From the NCBI GenBank assembly GCA_037176725.1, contig JAZBRS010000020.1, positions 89,474,001 to 89,538,000 on the forward strand: DNA of 64,000 bases. Reading direction: 5' to 3'. The position numbers and the translations under genes were made by a program. Shown here piece after piece: positions 25,481 to 36,433 of the stretch. The notes beneath the pieces were generated by a model. That model had not been told where the DNA came from, did not search any database, and saw nothing but the letters and a program-made list of their open reading frames with translations. This DNA is from Posidonia oceanica. Taxonomy: Eukaryota; Streptophyta; Magnoliopsida; Alismatales; Posidoniaceae. Position 1 is the first letter of the stretch; each line of letters starts with the position of its first letter.

Positions 25481-25685
25481 GTGACTTCGAAAAGGCACGC
25501 AACGGCGCTCGTCCTAAAATTATGGAATCGAGCAAACATGACAATGAAGGGGATTGTAAGGGCTTGTCCACAAATTAAGGATGCAAGCAAACAAACAGAC
25601 TTGACTTCGAAAAGGCACGCAAAGGCGATTGTCTTCAAATTAAGGAAGTGAGCAAACATTATCACGAAGGGGAATCGATGGGCTT

Positions 25686-25750
25686 GTCCTCAAATTAAGG
25701 AAGCAAGCAAACAAATAGACGTGACTTCGAAAAGGCTCGCAAAGGCGCTC
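25686..25750 (+). repeat. Half-unit A (65 bp)
   Basis: Half A carries the shared core plus features absent from B: the 8-bp block AACAGACG before GTGAC, and an extra CG in GGCGCTC. It also holds the palindrome TTCGAA and an ACGT centre in GACGTGAC. Aligned from TGAC onward, A and B match almost base for base apart from the 2-bp indel, with CACGC in A against CATGT in B, a difference that methyl-CpG decay would produce. This makes A a paralogue of B rather than an unrelated spacer. Confidence 0.88.
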
Positions 25751-25805
25751 GTCCTCAAATTAAGGAAGCGAGCAAACATGACCACGAAGGGGCATGTATG
25801 GGCCT
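25751..25805 (+). repeat. Half-unit B (55 bp)
   Basis: Half B shares the first 18-19 bases with A, then has GCGAGCAAACATGACC and ACGAAGG. Its end, usually GGGCTTGTCC at the junction with the next A, is often GGGCTCGTCC in other units. That matches the CTCGTCC at the end of A and suggests the B end is a decayed CpG. B is the half that is gained or lost on its own elsewhere in the array. Confidence 0.86.
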
Positions 25806-26221
25806 GTCCTCAAATTACGGAAGTAAGCAGACAAACGGACGTGACTTCAAAAAAGCATGCAAAAGCGCTCGTCCTCATATTATGGAGGCGAGCAAACATG
25901 ACCACGAAGGGACATGTAAGGGTGTGTCCTCAAATTAAGGAAGCTAGCAAACAAACAGATGTGACTTCGAAATGGCACGCAAAGGCGCTAATCCTCAAAT
26001 TAAGGAAGCGAGCTAACATGGCCACGAAGGGGCATGTTTGGGCTTGTCCACAAATAAAGGTAGCATGCAAACAAATAGACGTGACTTCGAAAAGGCACGC
26101 AAAGGCGCTCGTCCTCAAATTAAGGATGTGAGCAAACATGACCACGAAGGGGCATGTAAGGCTTGTCCTCAAATTATGGAAGTAAGCAGGCAAATGGACG
26201 TGACTTCGAAAAGGCACGCAA

Positions 26222-26571
26222 AAGCGCTCGTCCTCAAATTACGACCGTGAGCGAACATGACCATGAAGGGGCATATTTGGGCTTGTCCGAAACTTAAGGA
26301 AGCAAGCAAACAAACAGACGTGACTTCGAAAAGGGACACAAATGCGCTCGTCCTCAAATTATGGAAGCGAGCAAACTTGACCACGAAGGGACATGTAAGC
26401 GCTCGTCCTCAAATTACGACAGTGAGCGAACATGACCATGAAGGGGCATATTTGGGCTTGTCCGAAATTTAAGGAAGCAAGCAAACAAACAGACGTGACT
26501 TCGAAAAGGGACACAAATGCGCTCGTCCTCAAATTAAGGAAGCAAGCAAACGAACAGACGTGACTTCGATA
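26222..26571 (+). repeat. 175-bp tandem duplication joining B to B
   Basis: Two copies of a segment containing ACGACCGTGAGCG / ACGACAGTGAGCG lie 175 bp apart (26,241 and 26,416). 175 is one full unit plus one B half. At the join, a B half ends in the A-type tail (ACATGTAAGCGCTCGTCC) and runs directly into another B half, the expected product of exchange between A and B paired through GCGCTCGTCCTCAAATT. Confidence 0.83.
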
Positions 26572-29500
26572 AAGCATGCAAAGGTGCTCGTCCTCAAATT
26601 AAGGATGCGAGCAAACATGACCACGAAGGGGCATGTAAGGGCTTGTCCTCAAATTAAAGATGCAAGCAAACAAACAGACGTGACTTCGAAACGACACACA
26701 TTGGCGCTGTCCTTAAATTAAGGATGCGAGCAAACGTGACTCCGAAGGGGCATGTATGGGCTTGTCCTCAAATTTAGGAAGTAAGCAAACAAACAGACAA
26801 GATTTCGAAAAGGCACGCAAAGGCGCTCGTCCTCAAATTAAGGAAGCGAGCATACATGACCACGAAGGGGCATGTAAGGGCTTGTCCTCAAATTAAGGAA
26901 GAAAGCGAACAAACAGACGTGATTTCGAAAAAGCACGCATAGGCGCTCGTCCTCAAATTAAGGAAGCGAGCAAACATGACCGCGAAGGGGCATGTAAGGG
27001 CTTATCCACAAATTATAGAACTAAGCAAACAAACAGACGTGACTTCGAAAAGGCAGGCGAAGGCGCCCGTCCATAAATTTTGGAAGCGAGCAAACATGAC
27101 TACGAGGGGGCATGTAAGGGCTTGTCCTCAAATAAAGGAAGCTAGCAAATAAACAGACGTAACTTTCAAAGGGCATGCAAGGACGCTCGTCCACAAATTA
27201 TGGAAGCGAGCAAACATGACCACGAAGGAGTATGTACGGGCTGGTCCTCAAATTAAGAAAGGAAGCAAACTGACAGACGTGACTTCGAAAAGGCATGCGA
27301 AGGTGCTCGTCCTCAAATTAAGGAAGCAGGCAAACATGACCACGAAGGGGCTTGCAAGGGCGGGTCCTCAAGTTAAAGAAGCAAGCAAACAAACAGACAT
27401 GACTTCGAAAAGGCATGCAAAGGCGCTCATCCTCAAATTAAGGAAGCGAGCAAACATGACCATGAAGGGGCATGTTTGGGCTTGTCCTCAAATTAAGGAA
27501 ACAAGCAAACAAACAGACGTGACTTCGGAAAGGCACGCAAAGACGCTCGTCCTAAAATTGAGGAAGCGAGCAAACATGACCACGAAGGAGCATGTAAGGG
27601 CTTGACCTCAAATTAAGGAAGCAAGCAAACAAACAGACGTGACGTCGAAAAGGCACGAAAAGGCGCTCATCCTCAAATTTATGAAGTGAGCAAACATGAC
27701 CACGAAGGGGCAAGTAAGTTTCTTGTCCTGAAATTAAGGAAGCAAGTAAACAAACGGACGTGACTTCAAAAAGGAATGCAAAGGCGCTCATCCTCAAATT
27801 GGGGAAGCGAGCAAACAAGAGCACGACAGGGCATGTAAGGGCTTCTCCTCAAATTGAGGAAGCAAGCCAACAATCAGACGTGACTTCGAAAAGGTACGCA
27901 AAGGTGCTCGTCCTCAAATTAAGGCTGCGAGCAAACATGACGACGATGGGGCAAGTAAGGGCTTGTCCTCAAATTAAGGAAGCAAGCAAACAAACAGACG
28001 TGACATCGAAAAGGCACGCAAAGGCGCTCGTCCTCAAATTAAGGATGTGAACAAACATTACCACGACAGGACAAGTAAGGGCTTGTCCTCAAATTAAGGA
28101 AGCGAGCAAACAAACAGACGTGACTTCGGAGAGGCTCGCAAAGGCGCTCGTCCTCAAATTAAGGAAGCGAGCAAACATGACCAAGAAGGGGCATGTAAGG
28201 TCTTGTCCTTAAATTGTGGATGCGAGCAAACATGACCACGAAAGGGAATGTAACGACTTGTCCTCAAATTAAGGAAGCAAGCAAACAAATAGACGTAACA
28301 TCGAAAAGGCATGCAAAGATGTTCGTCCTCGAAGCGAGCAAACTTGACCACGAAGGGGCATGTAAGGGCTTGTCCTCAAATTAAGGAAGCGAGCAAACAA
28401 AAATACGTGACTTCGAAAACGCACGCAATGGGGCTCGTCCTCAAATTAAGGAAGCGAGCAAACGTGACCACGAAGGGGCCTGCAGGGGCTACTCCTCAAA
28501 TTAAGGAAGCAAGCAAACTAACGGACGTGACTTCGAAAAGGCACGCAAAGGCGCTCGTCCTCAAATTAAGGATGCGAGCAAACATGTCCATGAAGGGGCT
28601 TGTATGGGCATGTCCTCAAGTTACGGAAGCAAGCAAACAAACAGTTGTGACTTCGAAAAGGCATGCGAAGGCACTCGTCCTCAAATTAAGGAAGCGAGCA
28701 AACATGACCATGAAGGGGCACAAATGGGCTTGTCCTTAAATCAAGGAAGCATGCAAACAAACAGACGTGACTTCGGAAAGCCATGCGAAGGCGCTCGTCC
28801 TCAAATTATGGAAGCGAGCAAACATGACCACGAAGGGGCTTGTAAGGGCTCGTCCACAAATAAAGGAAGAAGCAAACAAACTGACGTGACTTCAAAAAGG
28901 TACGTAAAGGCTCTCGTCCTCAAATTTAGGAAGCGAGCAAACATGACCACAATGGGGCATGTAAGGGCTTGTCCTCAAATTAAGGAAGCGAAGAAACAAA
29001 CAGACATGACTTTGAAAAGGCACGCAAAGGCGCTCGTCCTCAAAATAAGGAAGCGAGCAAACATGACCACAAAGGGGCAAGTAAGGGCTTGTCCTCGAAA
29101 TAAGGAAGCAAGCAAACAAACAGACGCGACATCGAGAAGGCACGCAAAGGCGCTCGTTCTCAAATTTTGGAAGCGAGCAAACAAGTCCACGATAGGGCAT
29201 GGAAGGGCTTGTCCTCTAATAAAGGAAGCATGCAAACAAATTGACGTGACTTCGAAGAGGCTCGCAAAGGTGCTCGTCCTGAAATTAAGGAAGCGAGCAG
29301 ACATGACCAAGAAGGGGCATGTAAGGGCTAATCCTCAAATTAAGGAAGAAAGCAAATGAAGAGACGTGACTGCGAAAAGGCACGCAAATGCCATCGTCCT
29401 AAAATTAAGGAGGCAAGCAAACATGACTAGGAATGTGCATATAAGGGCATGTTCTCAAATTATGGAAGCAAGCAAACAAACTGACGTGACTTCGAAATGG

Positions 29501-30177
29501 GACGCAATGGCGCTCGTCCTCAAATTAACAAAGCGAGCAAACAAGACCACGAAGGGACATGTAAGGGCTTGTCCTCAAATTAAGGAAGCAAGCAAACAAA
29601 CAGACGTGACTTCGAAATGGCACGCAAAGGCACTCGTCCTCAAATCGAGGAAGCGAGCAAACATGACCATGAAGGGGCATGCTAGGGCTTGCCCTCAACT
29701 AACAGAAGCATGCAAACAAACAGGCGTAACTTCGAGAAGGCACGCAAAGCCGTTCGTCTCAAATTAAGGAATCGAGCAAACATGACTACGATGGGGCAAG
29801 TAAGGGCTTGTTCTCAAATTAAGGAAGCAAGTAAACAAACAGACATGAATTCGAAATGGCACGCAAAGGCACTCGTCCTCAAATTAAGTATGCGAGCAAA
29901 CTTGACCACGAAGGGGCATGTATGGGCTTGTCCACAAATAAAAGAAGCAAGCAAACAAACAGACGTAACTTTGAAAAGGCACGCAAAGGCGCTCGTCCTC
30001 AAATTACAGAAGCGAACAAACATGAACACGAAGGGGCATGTAAGGGCTTGTCCACAAATTAAGGAAGCAAGCTTACAAACAGACGTGACTTCGAAAAGGC
30101 ATGCAAAGCCGCTCGTCCTCAAATTAAGGAAGCGAGCAAACATGACCACGAACGGGCATCTAAGTGCATCCCTCAAA
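26572..30177 (+). repeat. Block shared with 60.75-64.0 kb
   Basis: From about 27,600 to 30,177 the offset to the downstream copy is 33,823-33,824. Just before, it is 33,703 (one unit extra downstream at about 61,320), and around 26,640 it is 34,182 because several units at about 26,970-27,480 are missing downstream. Shared private changes include AAGTTTCTTG/AATTTTCTTG, a one-base deletion GGAAGAAGCAAAC at 28,866 and 62,690, and GCATCTAAGTGCATCCC/GCATCAAAGTGCATCCC at the end. Confidence 0.82.
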
Positions 30178-31590
30178 TTATGGAAGTAAGCAAACAAACA
30201 GACGTGACTTCGAAATGGCACGCAAAGGCGCTAATCCTCAAATTAAGGAAGCGAGCTAACATGGCCACGAAGGGGCATGTTTGGGCTTGTCCACAAATAA
30301 AGGTAGCATGCGAACAAATAGACGTGACTTCGAAAAGGCACGCAAAGGCACTCGTCCTCAAATTAAGGAAGTGAGCAAACATGACCACGAAGGGGCATGT
30401 AAGGGCTTGTCCTCAAATTATGGAAGTAAGCAGACAAATGGACGTGACTTCGAAAAGGCACGCAAAAGCACTCATTCTCAAATTAAGGAAGCGAGTGGAC
30501 ATGACCATGAAGGGGCATATATGGGCATGTCCTTAAATAAAGGAAGCAAGCAAACAAACAGACGTGACTTCGAAAAGGGACACAAAGGCGCTCGTCCTCA
30601 AATTAAGGAAGCGAACAAACATGACCACGAAGGGACATGTTAGGGCTCATCCTCAATTTAAGGTAGCAAGCCAACAAACAGACGTGACTTCGATAATGCA
30701 CGCAAAGATGCACGTCCTCAAATTAAGGATGCGAGCAAACATGACCACGACGGGGCATGTAAGGGCTTGTCCTCAAATTAAGGATGCAAGGAAACAAACA
30801 GACGTGACATCGAAAAGTCTCACAATGGCGCTCGTCCTCAAATTAAGGAAGCGAGCAAACTTGACAACGAAGGGGATTGTAAGGGCTTGCCCTCAAATAA
30901 AGGAAGCAAGCAAACAAACTGACGAGATTTAGAAAAGGCACCCAATGGCGCTCGTCCACAAATTAAGGAAGCGAGCAAACATGACCGCGACAGGGCTTGT
31001 AAGGGCATGTCCTCCAATTAAGGAACCACGCTAACAAATAGACGTGACTTCAAAATGGCATGCAAAGGCGCTCGTCCTCATATTAAGGAAGCGGGCAAAC
31101 ATAACCACGAAGGGGCATGTAAGGGCGTGTCCTCAAGTTAAGGAAGCAAGCGAAAAAACATACGTGACTTGGAAAAGGCACGCAAAGGCGCTCATCCTCA
31201 AATTAAGGAAGCGAGCAAACATGACCACGAAGGGGCATGTTTGGGCTTGTCCTCAAATTATGGAAACAAGCAAGCAAACAGATGTGACTTTGAAAAGGTA
31301 CGCAAAGACGCTCGTCCTAAAATTGAGGAAGCGAGCAAACATGACCACGAAGGGGCATGTAAGGGCTTGTCCACAAATTGAGGAAGCAAGCCAACAAACA
31401 GATGTGACTTCGAAAAGGCATGCGAAGGTGCTCCTCCTCAAATTAAGGTAGCGAGCAAACTTGAGGACGAAAGGGCAAGTATGGGCTTGTCCTCAAATTA
31501 AGGAAGCAAGCAAACAAACTGACGTGACTTCGAAGAGGCATGCAATGGTACTCGTCCTCAAATTAAGGAAGTATGCAAACAAACAGAAGT
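30178..31590 (+). repeat. Diverged units of the central section
   Basis: Satellite units with no close long partner in this window. They include the GGGACACAAAGG unit at 30,580, GATTTAGAAAAGG at 30,925, and a stretch at 31,030-31,400 resembling the 4.8-5.1 kb series (GGGCATGTTTGGGC followed by GGAAACAAGC). Divergence from the other copies looks higher than elsewhere. Confidence 0.68.
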
Positions 31591-33508
31591 GACTTCGAAA
31601 AGGCACGCAAGGGTGCTCGTCCTTAAATTAGGGAAGCGAGCAAACATGACCACGAAGGGGCCTGCTTGGGCTTGTCCTCAAATTACGGAAGTAATCAAAG
31701 AAACAGACGTGACTTCGAACAGACACGCAAAGGCACTCGTCATCAAATTGTGGAAGCGAGCAAACAAGACCACGAAAGGGCTTGTAAAAACTTGTCCTCA
31801 AATTATGGAAGCAAGCAAACAAATAGACGTGATTTCGAAAAGGCACGTAGAGGTGCTCGTCCTCAAATTATGGAAGCAAGCAAACATGACCCTAAAGGGC
31901 ATGCAAGGGCTTGTCCTGAAATTAAGGAAGCATGCAAACAAACAGACGTGACTTTGAAAACGCACGCAAAGGCGCTCATCCTCAAATTAAGGAAGCAAGC
32001 ACACAAGACCACGAAGGGGCATGGATGGGCTAGTCCTCAAATTAAGGAAGCACGCAAACTAACAGACGTGACTTCGAAAAGGCACGCAAAGGCGCTCGTC
32101 CTAAAATTGAGGAAGCGAGCAAACTTGACCACAAAGTGGCATGTAAGGGCATGTCCTCAAATTAAGGAGGCAAGTAGACAAACGTACGTGACTTCGAAAA
32201 GGCACGCAAAAGCGCTCGTCCTCAAATTAAGGAAGCGAGCGAACAAGACCACGAAGGGGCTTATAAGGGCTTGTCATTAAAGTAAGGAAGCAAGCAAACA
32301 AACAGACGTAACTTCGAAAAGGGACACGAAAGCGCTCGTCCTCAAATTAAGGAAGCGAGCAAACATGACTACGAAGGGGCATGTAGGGGCTCGTCCTCAA
32401 ATTTTGGAAGGAAGCAAACGAACATACGTGATTTCGAAAAGGCACGCAAAGGCACTCGTCGTCAAATTAAGGAAGCGAGCAAACATGACCATGACGGTGC
32501 ATGTCAGGGCATGTCCTCAAATTAAGGAACCAAGCAAACAAACAGATGTGACTTCGAAAAGGCACGCAAAGGCACTCGTCCTCAAATTTTGGAAGCGAGC
32601 AAACATGACAACGAATTGGCATGTATGGGCTTGTCCTCAAATTAAGGAAGCAAGCAAACTAAAAGACGTAACTTCGAAAAGGCACGCAAAGGCGCTCGTC
32701 GTCAAATTATGGAAGCGAGCAAACATGACCACGAAGGGACATGTAAGGGCTTGTCCACAAATTAAGGAAGCAAGCAAACAAACAGACGTGACTTCGAAAA
32801 GGCACGCAAAGGCGCTAATCCTCAAATTAAGGAAGCGAGCTAACATGAACACGAAGGGGCATGTATGGGCTTGTCCTCAAATAAAGGATGCATGCAAACA
32901 AATAGACGTGACTTCGAAAAGGCACGCATTGGCGCTTGTCCTCAAATTAAGGAAGCGAGCAAACATGACCACGAAGGGGCATATATGGGCTTGTCCTCAA
33001 ATTATGGATGTAAGCTAACAAACGGACGTGACATCGAAAAGGCACGCAAAAGCGCTCATCCTCAAATTAAGAAAGCGAGCGAACATGACCATGAAGGGGC
33101 ATATATGGGCTTGTCCTTAAGTTAAGGAAGCAAGCAAACAAACAGACGTGACTTCGAAAACGGACACAAAGGCGCTCGTCCTCAAATTAAGGAAGCGAGC
33201 AAACATGACCACGTAGGGACATATAAGGGCTCGCCCTCAATTTAAGGAAGCAAGCAAACAAACAGACGTGACTTCGATAAAGCAAGCAAAGGTGCTCGTC
33301 CTTAAATTAAGGATGCGAGCAAACATGACCACGAAGGGGCATGTACGGGCTTGTCCCCAAATTAAGGATGCAAGCAAACAAACTGACGAAACTTCGAAAC
33401 GGCACACAATGGCGCTTGTCCTCAAATTAAGGATGCGAGCAAACGTGACTCCGAAGGGGCATGTAAGGGCTTGTCCTTAAATTAAGGAAGCGAGCAAACA
33501 AACAGACG
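31591..33508 (+). repeat. 1.92-kb (16-unit) higher-order repeat, copy 1
   Basis: Anchors recur 1,919-1,920 bp later: GTGATTTCG with GGCACGTAGAGG (31,829 and 33,748), AACTAAAAGACGTAAC or its variant, and TTCGATAAAGC (33,268 and 35,188). The two copies differ at many positions, so this duplication is older than the 7.7-kb and 1,128-bp events. Limits are approximate because they lie in the repeat core. Confidence 0.75.
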
Positions 33509-35428
33509 TGATTTCGAAAAGGTACGCAAAGGCGCACGTCCTCAAATTAAGGATGCGAGCAAACATGACCACGAAGGGGCCTGCTAGCGCTTGTCCACAA
33601 ATTACGGAAGCAAGCAAAAAAACAGACGTGACTTTGAAAAGGCACGCAAAGGCGCTCGTCACCAAATTGTGGAAGCGAGCAAACAAGACCACGAAAGGGC
33701 TTGTAAAATCTTGTCCACAAATTTAGGAAGCAAGCAAGCAAACAAACGTGATTACGAAAAGGCACGTAGAGGCGCTCGTCCTCAAATTATGGAAGCGAGC
33801 AAACCTGACCATGAAGGGGCATGCAAGGGCTTGTCCTAAAATTAAGGAAGCATGCAAACAAACAGACGTGACTTTGAAAAGGCACGCAAAGGCGCTCATC
33901 CTCAAATTAAGGATGCGAGCAAACAAGACCACGAAGGGGCATGGATGGGCTTGTCCACAAATTAAGGAAGCAAGCAAACGAAAAGACGTGACTTCGAAAA
34001 GGCACGCAAAGACGCTCGTCCGAAAATTAAGGAAGCGAGCAAACATGACCATGAAGGGGCATGTTAGGGCTTGACCTTAAATTATGGAAGCAAGCAGACA
34101 AACGGACGTAACTTCGAAAAGACCGCAAAAGCGCTCGTCCTCAAATTAAGGAAGCGAGCGAACTTGACCATGATGGGGCATATAAGGGCTTGTCCTTAAA
34201 TTAAGGAAGCAAGCAAACAAATAGACGTAACTTCAAAATGGGACGTAAAAACGCTCGTCCTCAAATTAAGGAAGCGAGCAAACATGACTAGGAAGGGGCA
34301 TGTAAGGGCTCGTCCTCAAATTATGGATGCTAGCAGACAAACAGACATGATTTCGAAAAGGCACGCAAAGGCACTCGTCCACAAATTAAGAAAGCGAGCA
34401 AACATGACCACGACGGGGCATGTCAAGGCATGTCCTAAAATTAAGGAACCAAGCAAACAAACGGACGTGACTTCGAAACGGCACGCAAAGGCACTCGTCC
34501 TCAAATTTAGGAAGCGTGCAAACTTGACTACGAATTGGCACGTAAGGGCTTGTCCTCAAATTAAGGAAGCAAGCAAACTAAAAGATGTAACTTCGAAAAG
34601 GCATGCGAAGGCACTCGTCCTCTAAATTACAGTAGCGAGCAAACTTCACCACGACGGGGCTTGTAAGGGCATGTCCACAAATTAAGGAAGGAAGCAAACA
34701 AACAGACGTGACTTCGAAAAGGCATGCAAAGGCGCTCGTCCTCATATTAAGGAAGCGAGCAAACAAGACCACGAAGGGGCATGCAAGGGCGTGTCCTCAA
34801 ATTAAGGAAGCTAGCAAACAAACAGTCGTGACTTCGAAACGGCACGCAAAGGCGCAAATCCTCAAATTAAGGAAGCGAGCAAACATGACCACGATGGGGC
34901 ATGTAAGGGCTTGTCCTCAAATTATGGTAGTAAGCAGAGAAACGGACGTGACTTCGAAAAGGCACACAAAAGCGCTCGTCCTCAAATGAAGAAAGTGAGC
35001 GAACATGACCATGAAGGGGAATATATGGGCTTGTCCTTAAATTATGGAAGGAAGCAAACAAACAGATGTGACTTCGAAAAGGGACACAAAGGCGCTCGTC
35101 CTCAAATTAAGGAAGCGAGCAAACATGACCACGTAGGGACATGTAAGGGCTCGTCCTCAACTTAAGGATGCAAGCAAACAAACAGACGTGACTTCGATAA
35201 AGCACGCAGAGGTGCTCGTCCTCAAAATAAGGATGCGAGCAAGCAAGACCACGAAGGGGCATGTAAGGGCTTGTCCTCAAATTAAGGATGCAAGCAAACA
35301 AACAGACGTGACTTCGAAATGGCACACAATGGCGCTTTTCCTCAAATTAAGGATGCGAGCAAACGTGACACCGAAGGGGCATTTAAGGGCTTGTCCTCAA
35401 ATTAAGGAAGTAAGCAAACAAACCGACG
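33509..35428 (+). repeat. 1.92-kb (16-unit) higher-order repeat, copy 2
   Basis: Second copy of the 16-unit block. One unit near 34,120 has a 2-bp deletion (AAAAGACCGCAAAAGC), and another near 34,625 has an extra base (CCTCTAAATTACAG), so the net length stays close to 16 x 120. Confidence 0.75.
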
Positions 35429-36433
35429 AGATTTCGAAAAGGCACGCAAAGGCGCTCGTTCTCGAATTAAGGAAGCGAGCAAACATGACCACGAAGGGAC
35501 ATGTAAGAGCGTATCCTCAAATTAATGAAGTAAGTGAACAAACAGACGAGATTTCGAAAAGGTACGCAAAGGCGCTCGTCCTCAAATTAAGGAAGCGAGC
35601 AAACATGACCGCGAATGGGCATGTAAGGGCTTGTCCTCAAATTAAGGAACCTATCAAACAAACAGACGTGACCTCGAAAAGGCACGCGAAGGCGCTCGTC
35701 CTCAAATTATGGAAGCAAGCAAACATGACCACGAAGGGGCATGCATGGGCGTGTCCTCAAGTTAAGGAAGCAAGCAAACAAACAGACGTAACTTCGAAAA
35801 GGCACGCGAAGGCGCTCATCCTCAAATTAAGGAAGCGAGCGAACATGACAATGATGGGGCATGTTTGGGCTTGTCCTCAAATTAAGGAAATAAGCAAACA
35901 AATAGACGTGACTACGGAAAGACACGCAAAGACGCTCGTCCTAAAATTGAGGAAGCGAGCAAACAAGACCACGAAGGAGCATGTAGGGGCTTGTCCTTAA
36001 ATTAGGGAAGCAAGCAAACAAACAGACGTGACTTCGACAAGGCAAGCAAAGGCCCTCGTCCTCAAATTAAGGAAGTGAGTAAACGTTACCACGAAGGGGC
36101 ATGTACGGGCTTGTCCTCAAATTACGGAAGCAAGCTAAGAAACAGACGTTACTTCGAAAAGGCTCGCGAAGGCACTCGTCCTCTAATTAAGGAAGCGAGC
36201 AAACTTGACCGTGAAGGGGCATGTAAGGGCTTGTCCTCAAATTTTGGAAGCAAGCAAATAAACAGACGTAACATCGAAAAGGCACGCAAAGATGTCCGTC
36301 CTTGAAGCGAGCAAACTTGACCACGATGGGGCATGTATGGGCTTGTCCTCAAATTAAAGATGCAAGCAAACAAGCAGACGTGACTTCGAAACGGCACACA
36401 TTGGCGCTTGTCCTCAAATTACGGATGCAAGCA
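35429..36433 (+). repeat. Transition units before the 36.4-kb duplication edge
   Basis: Units resembling the GACGAGATTTCG series (35,430-35,560), the GGGCATGTTTGGGC / CGGAAAGACACGC series (35,870-35,930), and a cassette near 36,240-36,310 with GACGTAACATCG and an 8-bp-deleted B half but without the extra B half that usually precedes it. An AAAGATGCAAGC unit at 36,357 interrupts the usual order. Confidence 0.7.

Larger units (their letters stand above)
25686..25805 (+). repeat. Type 120-bp unit (half A + half B)
   Basis: A near-consensus example of the unit. Half A is 25,686-25,750 (65 bp) and half B is 25,751-25,805 (55 bp). Both begin with GTCCTCAAATTAAGG. This copy departs from my by-eye consensus at about four positions: AATAGACG for AACAGACG, GGCTCGC for GGCACGC, and GTATGGGCC for GTAAGGGCT. 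The unit has seven CpG sites: five in A (GACGTG, TTCGAA, CACGC, GGCGC and CTCGTCC at the A/B junction) and two in B (GCGAGC and CACGAAG). Confidence 0.9.
25481..26221 (+). repeat. Ordinary units with a 300-bp match to 30.17 kb
   Basis: Satellite units without a long partner nearby. 25,930-26,240 aligns to 30,173-30,483 (offset 4,243), sharing GCGCTAATCCTC, GCTAACATGGCCACG and ACAAATAAAGGTAGCATGC. Nothing but satellite is present. Confidence 0.72.

Noticed and set aside
28975..29310. Antisense open frames of about 110 codons rich in Phe, Leu and Cys, recurring throughout
   Set aside because: They are the complementary reading of the same 120-bp unit, recur with its period, and end at ordinary unit variants.
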